From Larus michahellis (taxonomy: Eukaryota; Chordata; Aves; Charadriiformes; Laridae): a stretch of DNA of 64,000 nt. The first letter of the stretch is position 1. Each line of letters starts with the position of its first letter. Below are positions 49,190 through 62,600 of the stretch, piece after piece. Below the pieces are notes generated by a model that worked only from the letters and a program-made list of their open reading frames with translations, had not been told where the DNA came from and searched no databases. The translations under genes were made by a program, and so were the position numbers. The DNA is taken from NCBI RefSeq assembly GCF_964199755.1, contig NC_133896.1, positions 177,681,092 through 177,745,091 of the forward strand, given 5' to 3'.

Positions 49190-51647
49190 CTGTAAAATAA
49201 AGAATGTTTTACTTGTGAGACAGTGAAAACCAAAAGAAAAACATGCAATCTACACTAAAGTCTCTTTCCTTTCTATGTAGTTCACAGTGATAACTAAGTT
49301 TTTTGCTTAAATGCAAATAAATTAAAAACAAGACTATGCATTTAAGTTTATTATTACGACATAGCTGTATAAAAATATCCCTATTTCTAGGTTATAAAAA
49401 GCAGATTATACAGTAAGAAGGAAATGATTTGCTTTAAAATATCTATCACAATGAAAGCATGCACCAACTGTGCCATAAATAGGTTTCATTGGAAACAGCA
49501 TCATCTGACTTTCCCATTTGAGAAGGGAATGGAACTTAGAAAAATGATCTTAGGTGTGCCATAACCGACCAATCATTGATGCAGAAATATAGTTCTTTAA
49601 AATTATAATTAAAAATAAAAGAATTCAGCCGTTTTCTGACAGTGTAGAAAGTATTTTAATCACAGAGAATTATCTGTGAGCAACTTTTCCTTGCCTTCAT
49701 AATCCCATGGGCTACTGCTACACGGTCAGGATTGTGTAACATTCTTGTGGCAAATTCAGTGGTTGTTTGTATAGAGAAATAAAACTAAAGAAGTGAAGGT
49801 GGAACAAGGTAAGGACTATTCTGCTTTCAGCGTTGGGTGTAATCATCTCCTGTGTTAGTGAGTACTGCCTCTTTTGTCCATTGTCCCTGAACTCATCCCT
49901 TTCTAGTTCTGTTTTCTGTCTGCTCTCTATTAATTCTTTCCTCCGGGACTTAACAACCATTCAATTTAAAAATCGACTTTATTCAGCTGGCCTTGTGGTG
50001 GGGGTTCTCATCACATTTTAATCTCCATCTTTCTCTCATTTTGAAGTTTCAGCTGCAAAAATAAATGCGCTCTATTTGTGCAAGCTTTTAAAATTCTAGA
50101 AATTGACCTAAATTGGCAGGATTTTGACAGGACTTATTTCCACATCTAAGAAGAAACCCTGCCATCTGCCCATTTTCAGTTCCCTACTCCAAAGTCTGAA
50201 AAGACTAGAATTTTTCAAAGAGAAACTGGTCACAATTTCTAAATGTAAAAGCATTTTTTCTAGATTACTACACCATTTCTATATGCCTAAATGAAACAGG
50301 ACAGATTAAATGCTGAAACCCTGGATCATCTACACAACCTAACTGTTAGCTCACATTTTGTCTCTGTTTTGGATCACTGAATAGCTCCGTCAAAAACAAA
50401 GTTTGGGCAGTATGATTTATCACTACCGAAAGGATCGTGGATGAGACAACGCTGAGTATGCTTGTGTTTAGTCTCATAACACTATCCAAGCAAATTTTGA
50501 ACCCCCAAAATCCCCAAACGCCCTCACATCATGTCCCAGAGTTGCAACCATTTCCTACATTTTGTATTAGAAAAACAGTATCTGAGGTGCTGCAATACAA
50601 ACCTCGTATTGTTTAAGACAGTAAGTTTTAAAGTCTCCACCACAAAAAAAGAAAAAAAAAAGAAAAGAAAAAAAGATTATATAGACGTATATTTGGACCA
50701 AAGTAGCACATGTGCTATGCAGCGTGGATACAATCAATCTACCCTAGAGAAAGGTAGCCTCAAGAAGTTTAAATAGGAGTCACGCTTTGTTTTGTGATTC
50801 AGCATTGCAACTTAATTGCTCTCTTAAATTTATCAATTCGGACACACTCATCGTCAGAAACTTCTAAACCATTTTCATGAAGCTTTCAAATACTAGAGGC
50901 ACTAAATCTGAAGGAGGCCACTTGATTTAAATCCAAGTATTTACTTTCTAAAGGAACAAAACAGGGTTTTATAATATCAGGTATCCTTAGTAACAGAAGA
51001 GATATCAAAACTGGGCATGTATTTTTTATATATATTTAGATATATACACAAATATTAATATACATAAATACACAAATACACCTATTTCCTCACTCCTGCT
51101 CCTCAATATACACATTATATATAAACTCATACATGATCAGGGTAGATTTAAAATTGTATACATAGTCTGTGGATCTCTTCCGCTATTACAATTTTGCTAA
51201 CCACTCTTGATATTGTAATATTATAATGGCATTTAAAAAAACCCAACTAGTTTGCTGTGAACTTAAGATGCAGAAACTACCAAATAGCTAAATAACATCA
51301 TAAACTGTAATTTATCTCCTCAGCATTGACCATTCCCATGAAGAGCTGTAAGTATTCAGCTGTATTAATTCTATATCTCCTTGAAGTACGACCTACATTT
51401 TTGCTTTTAAAAAGTGAGGAAAAAGATCAAAAAAGCTTATGGCACTTACTCTTGTCATAGTACTTACAAATAACGTTGGCTTAGGTGTAAATACATTTTC
51501 TTCTTCTTGCTCTGGCAACACTTTTACTAAAGGGTTTGATTTGTTTTTTGCAGTCGCACTTTTTACATCAATATGAGATGGAGGTAAATTTTGTTCATAG
51601 CGTTTACCATGTAGACTAATTAGAATCTGCTTCATTGTGGCTAGTTC
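49133..51647 (-). CDS. PIBF1: PIBF1 (CEP90) C-terminus, two last coding exons; rest lies beyond the window
   Basis: Exons 51647-51468 (180 nt) and 49189-49133 (57 nt including TAG), joined in phase 0 across a 2278-bp intron, encode ELATMKQILISLHGKRYEQN...ENVFTPKPTLF followed by TNKEAPVWYKKLQKKTSP. The recalled end of human PIBF1 runs ELAAMKQIL...DNIFTPKPTLFTKKEAPEW..., so the identification rests on exon structure and several conserved blocks. PIBF1/CEP90 is a coiled-coil protein of centriolar satellites and the distal centriole, acting with OFD1 and MNR in ciliogenesis; loss in people causes a Joubert-type ciliopathy. The part seen here is the low-complexity tail beyond the coiled coils. PIBF1 lies upstream of KLF5 on the same strand, as in mammals. 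Earlier exons were not found up to 64000. Confidence 0.9.
49190..51467 (-). other. PIBF1: PIBF1 last intron
   Basis: 2278 bp, donor GTAAGT and acceptor TTTTACAG. AT-rich unique sequence with a polypurine A/G tract at about 50644-50676 and AT-rich microsatellite-like sequence at about 51020-51060. No other gene seen. Confidence 0.85.
50644..50676. repeat. A-rich polypurine tract
   Basis: 33 nt of A with scattered single G, inside the last PIBF1 intron. Confidence 0.85.
51468..51647 (-). CDS. PIBF1: PIBF1 penultimate coding exon
   Basis: 60 codons from the acceptor TTTTATAG to a strong donor GTAAGT (51467-51462), in phase 0 at both ends. It starts ELATMKQIL and ends EENVFTPKPTLF, both blocks matching mammalian PIBF1. 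The middle is diverged, as expected for the disordered tail. The frame would read on past the donor to a stop at 51393, but that part is intronic. Confidence 0.9.
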
Positions 51648-54600
51648 CTATAAAACCACAAAAGAACAATACTAAGTTATTCAGTAAAATTGCATTTGAA
51701 CCTATTAAATATTTATTTGTTAATAATAAATTTATATTCACCAAACTACACGTGTAAGTGTATCAGTAAATCTAACAAACATGAACATATACGTGCCATA
51801 ATTAATAAGATTACTACTTGGACACTAGTAAAAGTAAGAAAATAAACAGGATTTATGCAACTCAAATTTTGCTGTAAAAGAGAACATTTACTGTGTAATA
51901 AGGAACCCACCATCTCCTTTAACTTAAGCTTCCATTTAATTTAAAATTACAAATTCTTTTGGATTTGTTTTGTCAGGCCAAGGGAGTTTAGAAATCTAAT
52001 TTGAATGTCTGTGACAAATTGTACTTTTGAGCGTTAAGTCTTGCACAGGAGTCTTATAAATAAATTACTAGAAACACAGATGTGTCTTTACATCCAGACC
52101 AGAAAAGAAAAATCAATGAAAAACCCTAAGAGGACCCACAGCAAAAATGGGATCAGAGTGCAAAAAGAATTTTGTGAAAAATGAAAGTTCCAACACGGGA
52201 AAAGAAAACCAAGAGTATATAGAAATGCAGACTTTTTTGGATGTTCTAATAATTTGCTTTGTAAAAAATTTGGATTAATTAAAAAAGTAACCTTTTCTTA
52301 CTACTTAGCTGAAAAAAACAGATTATTCAAAAGGTACAGTACAGTGAGAAAGGAAAAAACATCATATTTTGTGACTTTAACCAGACATCTTCTTTTGGCA
52401 TCTTGCATCACCTAGTGCCTAACATTCTCTCCCCTCACATGTAATGGATGTAATGACTATAAAATAAGTTACAGAATTTAAAGCATTATTTATTATTATC
52501 ATTTATTGTACTATTATTATTCATAGCATTCATTATTGCAGAACTAGAAGAGCAAGGTCGGTAGAAAAGCCTTTCAAAGTAAATTTTAAGGCAATTTTAC
52601 ATTTTTTCAACGGTTAGTGTTGTTGTTTGCTTGCTTTTTACAAATGCTGTTGTCTTCAATAAGCAATACTGTTAATGTATTAGCATTCTGTATAATTAAC
52701 ATTCTATCTTATCTCTCAACCAGAGCAGGGTAACTCATATTTATAGCTGAATGACAAACATTCGTTATATCTTACCTATTTCTTAATACTTGGCAGAAAA
52801 TGACATTGATGCACGTTCTATTTTCATTGCATTATTAGTAACGAGTTAAAAAAACCCTCAGCCTTTTAAAATATTCCTGCCATATACCTTCTCTCTGTCC
52901 ACTGTTGCCTTTAATACGAGATACAAAGTCAAAAGAATCATGTTGTTGCCTTTAAATTGTCCCACATTAACTCAGTTACATGAATGGAGGTTACACTCCA
53001 CAGCCCAGCTTTATCGAGTGTACAAATTGTTCTTGTATCTCAGTCATTTAATATTAACTATTTGCATAATTCAGCCATGTGTGGTGGCATGTTGAAACAG
53101 CATGACTGCAGAGCAGCTGTTTAAAAGGACTGCATAGTTGATGCCAACATGTTTTTCAAAGTTGTGAACTCTGCAAAGATGTTGCCAAAGCGACACATAG
53201 ACAGAATTTCTTGATGAAAATAACTCAAGCAAGTATACAGCAAATAAATACACCATCACAGGAGATTAAATAGTACATAACCAATGTTTTGACATTAACA
53301 AGTGCTGTTCCTATACTTAAACTGCGTTATTCTGCTGACCAAATAGCTGCACGTTTGAACAAGGCAAAACCCAAAAACTGTCACGCAGATTTATTTCAGA
53401 AACAGAGTTAAAACCTGTATGTGTAGGGTCAAATTCTCTTGTGTCAAGATCCACTTGGCAGTCTAAGGTCTCCTCTACTTCACAGAATCTGTCCTGTACT
53501 TGACAGCCCTGTCTGTTTTCAGACTTGGAATAGGCTCCGGAGCGTCAGCTCTCAGGCGAGATTCCCCTGTGACAGGAGAATTCTCTAATGTGAAGCTATG
53601 GGAAGGAATGACGGGGAGTGGGGATGACAAATTGGCCCAAACCGAATAAATTATTTTGGCATCACAGCCAAATTTATCATGAGAATTTAGCTAAAATTGC
53701 CTTAATATTTTTTCTAAAATCCTTCCACATTTAGTGAGAAAGACCTCAGCAAACTTGGCAAAATAGCACAGGAAACGCTGAATCCAGTAGAATCATTGGT
53801 ATGTGTACTGCTAAACAAGAAAAGGAAATTGGCCCAACACATTTGCAAGAGATTTGCTGTTTTCAACCAAGGAAATACTGAAAACAAAGTTCTGTCTTGA
53901 ACTGCCATAATTTTACCCATCTGTTTAGATTTCTCTGCTGCCGAACACAATTCTCAGCTTCACTTTTAAATTATAAACAGAGTCATTAGCACTACCTGCT
54001 ACTATGAGCATGCCACCATGATTCAATAATATTTTCCAATCCCAAAAATTGCCAAGTTGGTCTAGAAGGTTAGCAAGGAAAAAGCAGATTGCACTTGGCA
54101 GAAATATGTGAACTTGTTCCAGTGTGAACAGGACCTTGAGAAAAAAGGGGAGAGTAGGTATAGGGTTCAAAATGGAAGGGAAGAATCTTTTTTTGTAGAA
54201 GGCCATGTATGAGTTTCAGGACAGGCTATGTAAAGGAAGATGTGAAGAGAAATGGATGGTTAAATTTTTTATACATTTCTACTGTGTCAAGTCCACGGTC
54301 CTGTGTCCAGGCAGAGCTGTGTAAATTGTTTACGTACGGTATTCACTTGTGTTACTCAGTGCACTGCAGAAACAGTGTTGCTAAAGCTCTGCATGTCCCA
54401 GTTTCTCCGTGGAGGTATTTGGTCCTTGCCACGCTGGCTCCTGGACGTATACGCAAGCCACGCTACACAAGCTGTGTGTAACTGTGCCGAGGCTGCCAGG
54501 TCTGAGGGGTTTGGCTTTGGAGAGCCAGACAGCCATCCTTCTCGGGAGGACTAGGAGTACTAACACCTCTGAGTGGATTCACCCAGCTCTTCTCCGCACT

Positions 54601-57600
54601 GGCTTTACAGCTTTGGTCTCACTGTCCCAAACTTTGCAAAGACAAGCACCCCCTCCCGGCTTATACAATATTCTGTGGGATGTGGCAGCACAGATACATG
54701 GAAAACGACGCAGTTAACAAGAAAAGGTGGGTTAAGATGAAGTAAGATAAAAATTAAAGTACACAGACGGCACAAAAACACTGTTTATGTACAATGAGTG
54801 TCACCCACACAAACAAGTAGCAAGGCTACCCTCTATGTTGAAAGTCTGTCCACAGAAACCTGATGAATTTTTGTTAAGGATGCTAACCTGCTCTGCCTAC
54901 CAGCACAAATGCCAAAAAACAAAGTAATGAGCCGTGTAACGCATTAAAAGGGATTTAACTCAAGCTTATAACACCTAAATTTATGTGTCTAAACTTAAGT
55001 ATCTACACATGAGGTAAGAATCTAATTTTCCATTACAGACACTGTAGCTTGGAAAGTGATTCAGCTCCTTCAGAAGTGGACACTTACTGGTGTGTTGGCT
55101 GAAATAATTTTGTAACAACACTAGCCATATTGACTAGGTGGCTATTGACTATAAAGCAAAGTAAGATGCTTACCTCACTGCAGACACCTCCATTTGGATA
55201 TCTAAATTTAGTTGTAATAAGCTGAATCATTTCTCACCTCACTCACCTTATCATTTACTTTTCTCAGACTTCACCTAAAACAACTTTCATCCTCAATAGC
55301 CAATGTGCAATCATAATTCCCCTTGCACGTATTTGAAGTATCAAATTGCTGTGTTAAAAAGAACTGCATTTTTAGAACAGGAATTCACATCACAATTCGT
55401 CTTCTCATGTAACTTTTCCTAAACATACATAGGGTCACGCTTTAGAACAATCCAGCATCCTGTATTCCACTTTCTTATGCACATTTATTCACATTTAAAG
55501 TGAATCATCGAAACTTTTGCATACATAATCAGAAAATAGCTGGAATTCAAAATAAGTGGTTAGAATGAATGGACTGAGAACAATGGGAGCAATGTAGCAG
55601 GAGGTGAGGTGAGGTAAGGTAACATGTATTGCATTGTAAATAGTATCAGAAGAACTTGCTTGCTTATTTCCATTTATTTTTGGTACTGTGATATCCAACA
55701 ACCTTAGTTAAAAATAGCAAATGCAATTTTGTGTGCCAATACACAAACAGAGAAGGAGATATTTAGGTACAGACAAAGGATAGGCACCAATCTTTTCCAT
55801 GATTTTCATTAATTAAAATGTTTTCTGGTTTGTGATTTTTCCTGAATTCTACCATGTTGATTTATTAGGCTGAATGCCATCAGTGCTGTTGTTGTGGAAC
55901 TCTTACAGTCTGCAAAAACTGCGTATCGTATTAAAATCATCAAGCTTTAAAACAGTGTTAAAGGAACCAAAGGAAAGAAGCGCCAATCCTTTTTAAAAGG
56001 TAAAGTAAAAAAAGCAGAATAGTTGCACGCTATCTGGTCATGTTACTCGTATTTCAGAAGAATATGAGATACTTATGACGATGTTTGATCTTGAAACAAG
56101 TAAAAATAAGTTTATTTATTATTATATAACTTATTATTATAAGTTTATGTAAAATTACTTTTGTCTGTTTATTATGGATAATTTAAATAGCTCCTAGAAA
56201 AATGGATCCGTTTGGGAATATGAAGGATAAAATTTGATTCCTTCAACTAGCAATGCAACTAGAAGACAGAGACGAGAAAATGCAAAAATAAGGCATACAG
56301 CAATATAAATGTATTTTGTTACAGACACTATAAGGGGTTCTCCATTAACATTGTTTCTGTTGTCCTTGATACATGCTCAAACATAAATGTACCAGAAAAG
56401 CATCTTACATTTTCCTAACTCAGTACTACAAAAATTCAAAATTACTATAATATTAAATACTATAACAAAATCATAACTTAATCAAAAGAAAATTAAAAAG
56501 AATTGCCTGATGGAAATTGCCTATGGAAAATGACTGAGGCATAAAAAGGAATGCTGTTTTATCAAGTAAATAATTGATGAAGTATAGGAAAAAATTGCCT
56601 ACGTTAAGGACAATAGATATTTATCAAGATAGTAATTCCATTTCTTTTCAGTGGATTGTCAACAAGTATAAATTATGTTTCTTACTGTCTCTGTCATGCA
56701 ATTATAATCAAAGCAAGAAAGAATCCTCTCTGTGCACTCAAAAGCTTACTTAACATTATATATGTGTGTCTATAAATATAATAAATATGTAAATTTATAC
56801 AAGCAGTTAAAATGATATATATTTATATATCATGCTCTGGAAGCAGATGCAAAATAACAGTCTCAAGAAAAAGCTTACAGGAATCAATTACATGAATGTC
56901 AATTCTTATGTTCTTGTCGCAGGGATGTCTTGCACCTTCAAATAATCTCCATACAATGATCTTAAAAAGAAACTTTACACAGAGCAACCTGAACAGTTGG
57001 AAACGCTCAGTAGGAAGAGGCACCTACCTTTCTAGCCTGAAGATAATTCATTCTGATGGTAAATTTAATGTTTTTTCATATCACTAAAATCATCACAGAA
57101 GAACCCAATGGGTGTCAGGTCCATCTGTCTCCTTCCTCTTGCAGTAAAGCCCATGGTTACTGCATTCAAATAAATACCCTCTAAAGCAAAAGTGACCCTA
57201 ACAATAGCACGTACAGTTAAGTGCACCTTTACCATGACAAATGGCATTCTCCTTTTAGCTTTACATATAGACTTCACGATTGCAAACTTCACCTTGGATT
57301 AGAACTCCATTTTGAAACAGAGAACTCGTACTGTGGAAGCTGAACAAGAAATTTCTGCCGTAGAAAATGTATCAGGTTCTTGCAGAACCACTGAATTTTG
57401 ATAACTGTCAAGTGTTTCCAGAGAAGAAAACAGCATAAATTCACAGTAAAATAGAAACACAGAAAAGGTGCTAAAAACTATCATCCTTAAACAAGAAAAC
57501 CAATTTCACTGGCAAAACTAGAAAAATTGGCTGAAGGAGGGATAAAAACAGAGGTTTGTCTGCCTCAAAGATGCTGATCAAAACTTAAGGTCTCTCAGAA

Positions 57601-58873
57601 TTTGAGAGTCAAGCACTAAGACGATGATTTTAGATGTGTGTCCCCACCCCCAGTCTGTAAGTCTTCTGTACTGTTACGAGTAAAGCACGTACGTTCAGGA
57701 CCTCCTTTGGATAGCTTGTATTCCTTGCTTTAACTGCCATATGGTCCCCATGTGGTTAAATTATAACTTAAAATAAAAATACATATCCAGTCTGGAGAAA
57801 TTTGAGAGGTTACAGCACTGTCTTTAGGTCCAAGAACAGTGGACTGTACAGCCACCCTTTCACAGAAGGGACCAGACAAAAAACCGCTTCACGAGAGACA
57901 GGGCGCTACACCTTGAGTCCAGAGACTGGACTCTTCTCAATGTGGGAGCCAAATAGCAGGTTTGAGTTTAGCAGTTTGGTGACTATTCTGACTATCATAA
58001 CTTCTAAAATAACAACAACAATAAATACAATAGCTATAATAGACCACGCAAGTGAGGGAACACAGCTGTACTGTGATGAAAAACATGTTCGTGCTAAGTC
58101 AATGCAATCTGTCTTCACATGCACGTATCCTCCCGTTTAGGCAGCTATTGTGGCCTTCAAACAAGTCAGCACAGGGAAAAGCAGAGTTCAGAAAATGAGG
58201 TTATGGGTATGTTAAAGAATCCTGATTTGAGAAACTTAAACCAGCATTTAAGAATGCTGTATCTATTTAGTAGTGTTTTGTAAAGAGTGTATTTCAGAAA
58301 TGATTTCTCAGTCTCTCAAGAACGTCGAGATATGTTCATGTTCCTATCCAAATGTTCTTGGGAGGACTCAGAAAAAAATTTAATAATTTTATACTTCCTA
58401 TAACTCCATCTTGAGAAAAAATGATCTCAATCTGGGAAAGGTAGGGCAGGGTGGTTCAGAAGGAACTGTCTTCACAGTTGTCTGTCTAAGGGCGTTCAGC
58501 AGGGTCAAGCCTGATGGGCATTTAAGGTGATGGTTGAGAAAATACTAAGGATATTGTCCTCTACGAAGTCTGTGCATTTTCTTACTTGGATCCTTCTTAT
58601 ATTCCTACCGTGATTTTCTGTGAAAGTAAAGCTGAGTCAAAATAAAGCTGTATCATTTAACAGCTGATACTAAGATGGAGAGAGATCTTTGTGAGAACTC
58701 TGGTTGCAGTACAGCTTTGGAACATGTGACTAGATACTTGGTTGGAGAGCCTCACATTGACCTTTAGATATCTTCAGTAATAATATTTAAACCTAGGCAA
58801 ACAGCCTGTCTGATTCCTCCATATAGCTGTTAGTGAGAAATTAATAGCTTACAAGCTCTTACAAGCACTTATT
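51648..58873 (-). other. PIBF1: PIBF1 upstream intron, part 1
   Basis: AT-rich sequence upstream of the penultimate PIBF1 exon. I looked on the minus strand for the preceding exon (the stretch ending in the coiled coil before ELA-MKQ) and found none. No recognisable repeat family or RNA gene; minor AT-rich tracts near 52490-52520 and 56760-56830. Confidence 0.6.
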
Positions 58874-59679
58874 AAGTGGGCCTGCGTGAATCTCATGAGG
58901 TTCAACGAGGCCAAGTGAAGGGTCTTGCACTTGGGTCAGGGCAACCCTCGGTATCAACACAGGCTGGGGATGAAGGGATTGAGAGCAGCTCTGCGAAGAA
59001 GGACTGGGGGGTACTGGTGGATGAAAAGCTGGACATGAGCCAACAATGTACGCTCACAGCCCAGAAGGCCAAGCATATCCTGGGCTGCATCAGAAGAAGC
59101 GTGGCCAGCAGGTCGAGGGAGGTGATTCTGCTCCTCTGCTCTGTTTTGGTGAGACCCCACCTGGAGTACTGTGTCCAGCTCTGGAGCCCTCAGCACAGGA
59201 AAGACATTGACCCATTGGACTGAGACCAGAGGAGGACTACAAAAATGATTAGAGGGATGGAACACCTCTCCTGTGAAGACAGGCTGAGAGAGTTGGGGTT
59301 GTTCAGCCTGGGGAAGAGAAGGCTTTGGGGAGACCTTACTGTGGTCTTTCAGTACTTAAAGGGGGCTTATAAGAAAGATGGGGACAAACTTTTTAGCAGG
59401 GCCTGCTGCAATAGGACAAGGGATAATGTTTTTTAATTAAAAGAGGGTAGATATAGACTAGATATAAGGAAGAAATTTTTTACACTGAGGGTGGTGAAAC
59501 ACTGGCACAGGTTGCCCAGAGAGGTGGTAGATGTCCCATCCCTGGAAACATTCAAGGTCAGGTTGGATGGGGTACTCAGCAACATGGTCTAGTTGAAAAT
59601 ATCGCTGCTTATTGCAGGGGGGTTGGACTAGATGACCTTTAATGGTCCCCTCCAACCCAAACTATTCTCTGATTCTACA
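58874..59679 (+). mobile_element. CR1 LINE, 5'-truncated copy inside PIBF1 intron
   Basis: About 800 bp colinear with the CR1 3' part: GAATCTCATGAGGTTCAACG at the start, then the RT C-terminal coding remnant (VRPHLEYCVQLWSPQHRKDID and [17 protein letters not shown]) and an end with TTGGACTAGATGACC and TCTCTGATTCTACA. The frame is broken by a TGA near 59221 and later shifts. It lies antisense to PIBF1. Confidence 0.9.
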
Positions 59680-62600
59680 ATTAATTTTACTGATTTTAGA
59701 TGAGGATATGGTAAATCACACCATAATAGTGCTTGTTTTTCTTTTCTGACTACAAATTCCTAGACGATTTTCAAATGTAGACATCTACACAACAGATTTT
59801 TAAAATTAGGCAAGCTCATTGTCTGCTTCTTTGTCATTTGACTTGACAAATGACTTTTCAGATCATCGTTAAACTGGTAATACTCTTTAATATCATTGGA
59901 GTTCACCAGTTAAAATGGAGGTAAACAAACAGAGCCTTCTGTACAGCTTCCTGGCAGAGAATATCAAGCCACTGACATATTTCTGGAGAACAGACCACAG
60001 GACTGAAATATAACCTCATTCCACCTTTCAACATATGCAATGACTTGCACTTGGAAGAAAAAGTCTGAGCATGGGACTCTAACTTCGGAGTGTACTTAGA
60101 GAAAGGAGACATATATGTGTCATTATCAAGGACTGAGATTCTCAAGCAAAAGTAGTACCTTGAATGTCTCTTCTTTAGAAGTACTGACAATTCACACAAA
60201 GAATTATTTTAGAACTGTTCTTCACGGGTTTTATTTCTGCCGAACAGCTAGAGACACAGTGCAGAAGGGCTCTAGCCTATAACCTGGAATGAACTATTTG
60301 TCTCCCTTGTTTGTCTGATAGCGGAAAAAAGACGAACACTATTAGCACAGAATTAACACAGTACATTAATATTAATGATGACCAAGTGCGAAATAGTAGA
60401 AAGACACTACAGAAGCTCTATTTTGACATGACAGCAAAATGAAGCAACTGGTAAGTCAGTCCATTTCACTATTTATGACTGTAGATGGATAGGATGCAGT
60501 GGCACGAATGGTGCAAATTCAGCTTCAGTGGAATGCTCTGGGCTTGTGCTTATCAGGAATAGAACCTACATGCATAACAGAGCTCAAAGAAGATTTTAAC
60601 AATGACCTATGCAATTAAGAAAACATCACAAGTCATGGTTTAATCCTTCATGTAATGCAGAGTGTATTTGACGTAGTTGCATCGTAAACTGCAGTTGTAC
60701 TGGAAATATCCGAAGTCAGCAAGAATTCTGGTATGAGGTTTGCACATATGGTCATCTTCGGCACACGGATACACATTGTAAAGCTGGAAACTGGAAGACA
60801 GTATGAAATGTCCTGATCAAACAAATGAACCTGATAACTGGGTGGTGGAAAGATGCCAGACCATATGCAGGATGTTGACAGCTCCTCTGCACTACACTTA
60901 ATTCAGGAGTTCTCTCTATCCTAGTGCATATACAACCTTAAAACGAACTGACGGATCTGTGACTGTATGGATCTACAAACTACTTCCAGTTTTATAAGGT
61001 GAATGCGTTAGAACTGCGACAGCAATAAAATGGCCCAGTTGTTGCAGTGAACAGATTCTGTCTTTTTAGAGACATAAAAACCTCTGCCTATTTCAGCTGT
61101 ATCTTGAATTTCCTTCTTAACAGTTAAATCTTCCTAACTTCTTAAGATAAATAGGAAATAATTTGCCTCAGAATTCAGAACTTGCATGTCAAATTCTGAC
61201 TTTTTTTTTTCACTTTTTGTATTGAAGATCAGAAATATATTTGCAATTTTAAAAAATATTTGGGGGTTTAGTCCTGGTTAATCTGAGCCATTGTGACATT
61301 CATTTACTCAAATTCAAGTTTAATAAAAAGTATGCTTTTTTTGAGTAAGTTCTACTTACAGGAAAGAGATACTAGAAATGCTAATATGTCAGAACAGCTT
61401 TATTTGCATAAATGATTATGTAGAAGTTCCTATATTTTCTGAGAGGGTAACATTTTAGTTTGATTCTCCCTGTCTTTGGTATTCCCTACAGAGTATTTAA
61501 ATTCACTTTCCACTTGGTAGTATTCAAATGCTACCACAAAGTAAATGAAAGTAAAAATTTTACACAGCTGGGTAAGCAGCAGAATGTGATGGAAATACTC
61601 ACAGCCAATACAGGAAAAACTGATATAATAAAAAATTGGTTAAATGCTCAAAAAAATCTGAACAATTTCAGATTGTTCAACAGCCAACAATTTGTTGTTT
61701 AAATGTTTATCACTTTAACTGATTCTGGCTCTCTCAAAAATATATAATTTGAAATACACATGCCAATTCCATCCCATGTTCCATAAATAAGTTGCATTTT
61801 GTCTATGAAACTTTCTATTAAAAAAAAAAAAAGGTATTTGTATTTGACGTCTATTAATTGATATTACTAAACCCTGTGTTATTATCATGGTTTCTAAGAT
61901 TCTGTAAAAAAAAAAATAAAAATTTTGAGTACAGATCACCATTTAGTACACAATTGTTTATTGTATGCCACTGTGGATGGAAAAATAATTCTTTAAAGAA
62001 TATATATGAAAACTATTCTGAATAATACAGCTCCAAGAAAAGAATGAATGTACCCAGCTGTTAAGTCCTTCCTCTTCCTAAATTCAGTACTATTTGGAAT
62101 TCAAGTTTTAGTAAAGCTTGACAGCATCAGAATAGATAACAAAAAGGAGAAATACTGCTTAGGAGCATATTTTCCCTTGTAAAAAATGAACCAGAAACTT
62201 CTCTACGCTCATTTAGCAATGTAAATGTCACTTTGTTTCTCCAAGCTTTAAGCTGAGAATAGCTCCAGGGCTTACTTGTGATGCAGAAATGTCCCTGTAA
62301 TCTACTTAGAAAACACGCAGAACATTAATAGAAACTAGAATCTTGGAACATAAACGTAGCATAAGAAAAATGATAATTACTCTGTGGCTTAACATTTAAA
62401 AAGAGAGCTAAGCATTGTACATCAGCACTTTTTTATATAAAACAAGTTGCAGCACATAGATGAGCAGGAAGTCATTCACTTTAGAAACACAAATAATTTT
62501 GACATTATCATGTACAATCTTTTACACAGAAAAGAGGGGAAAGAGGCAGAGCCTCAAGATTGTTTGAAGGCACCTGTTACCAATCACTTCTTTTCAGTCG

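Noticed and set aside
51393-51467. Read-through of the PIBF1 penultimate exon (VSTMTRVSAIS...)
   Set aside because: The first codons, GTA AGT, are the splice donor, and the conserved continuation lies in the exon at 49133-49189.
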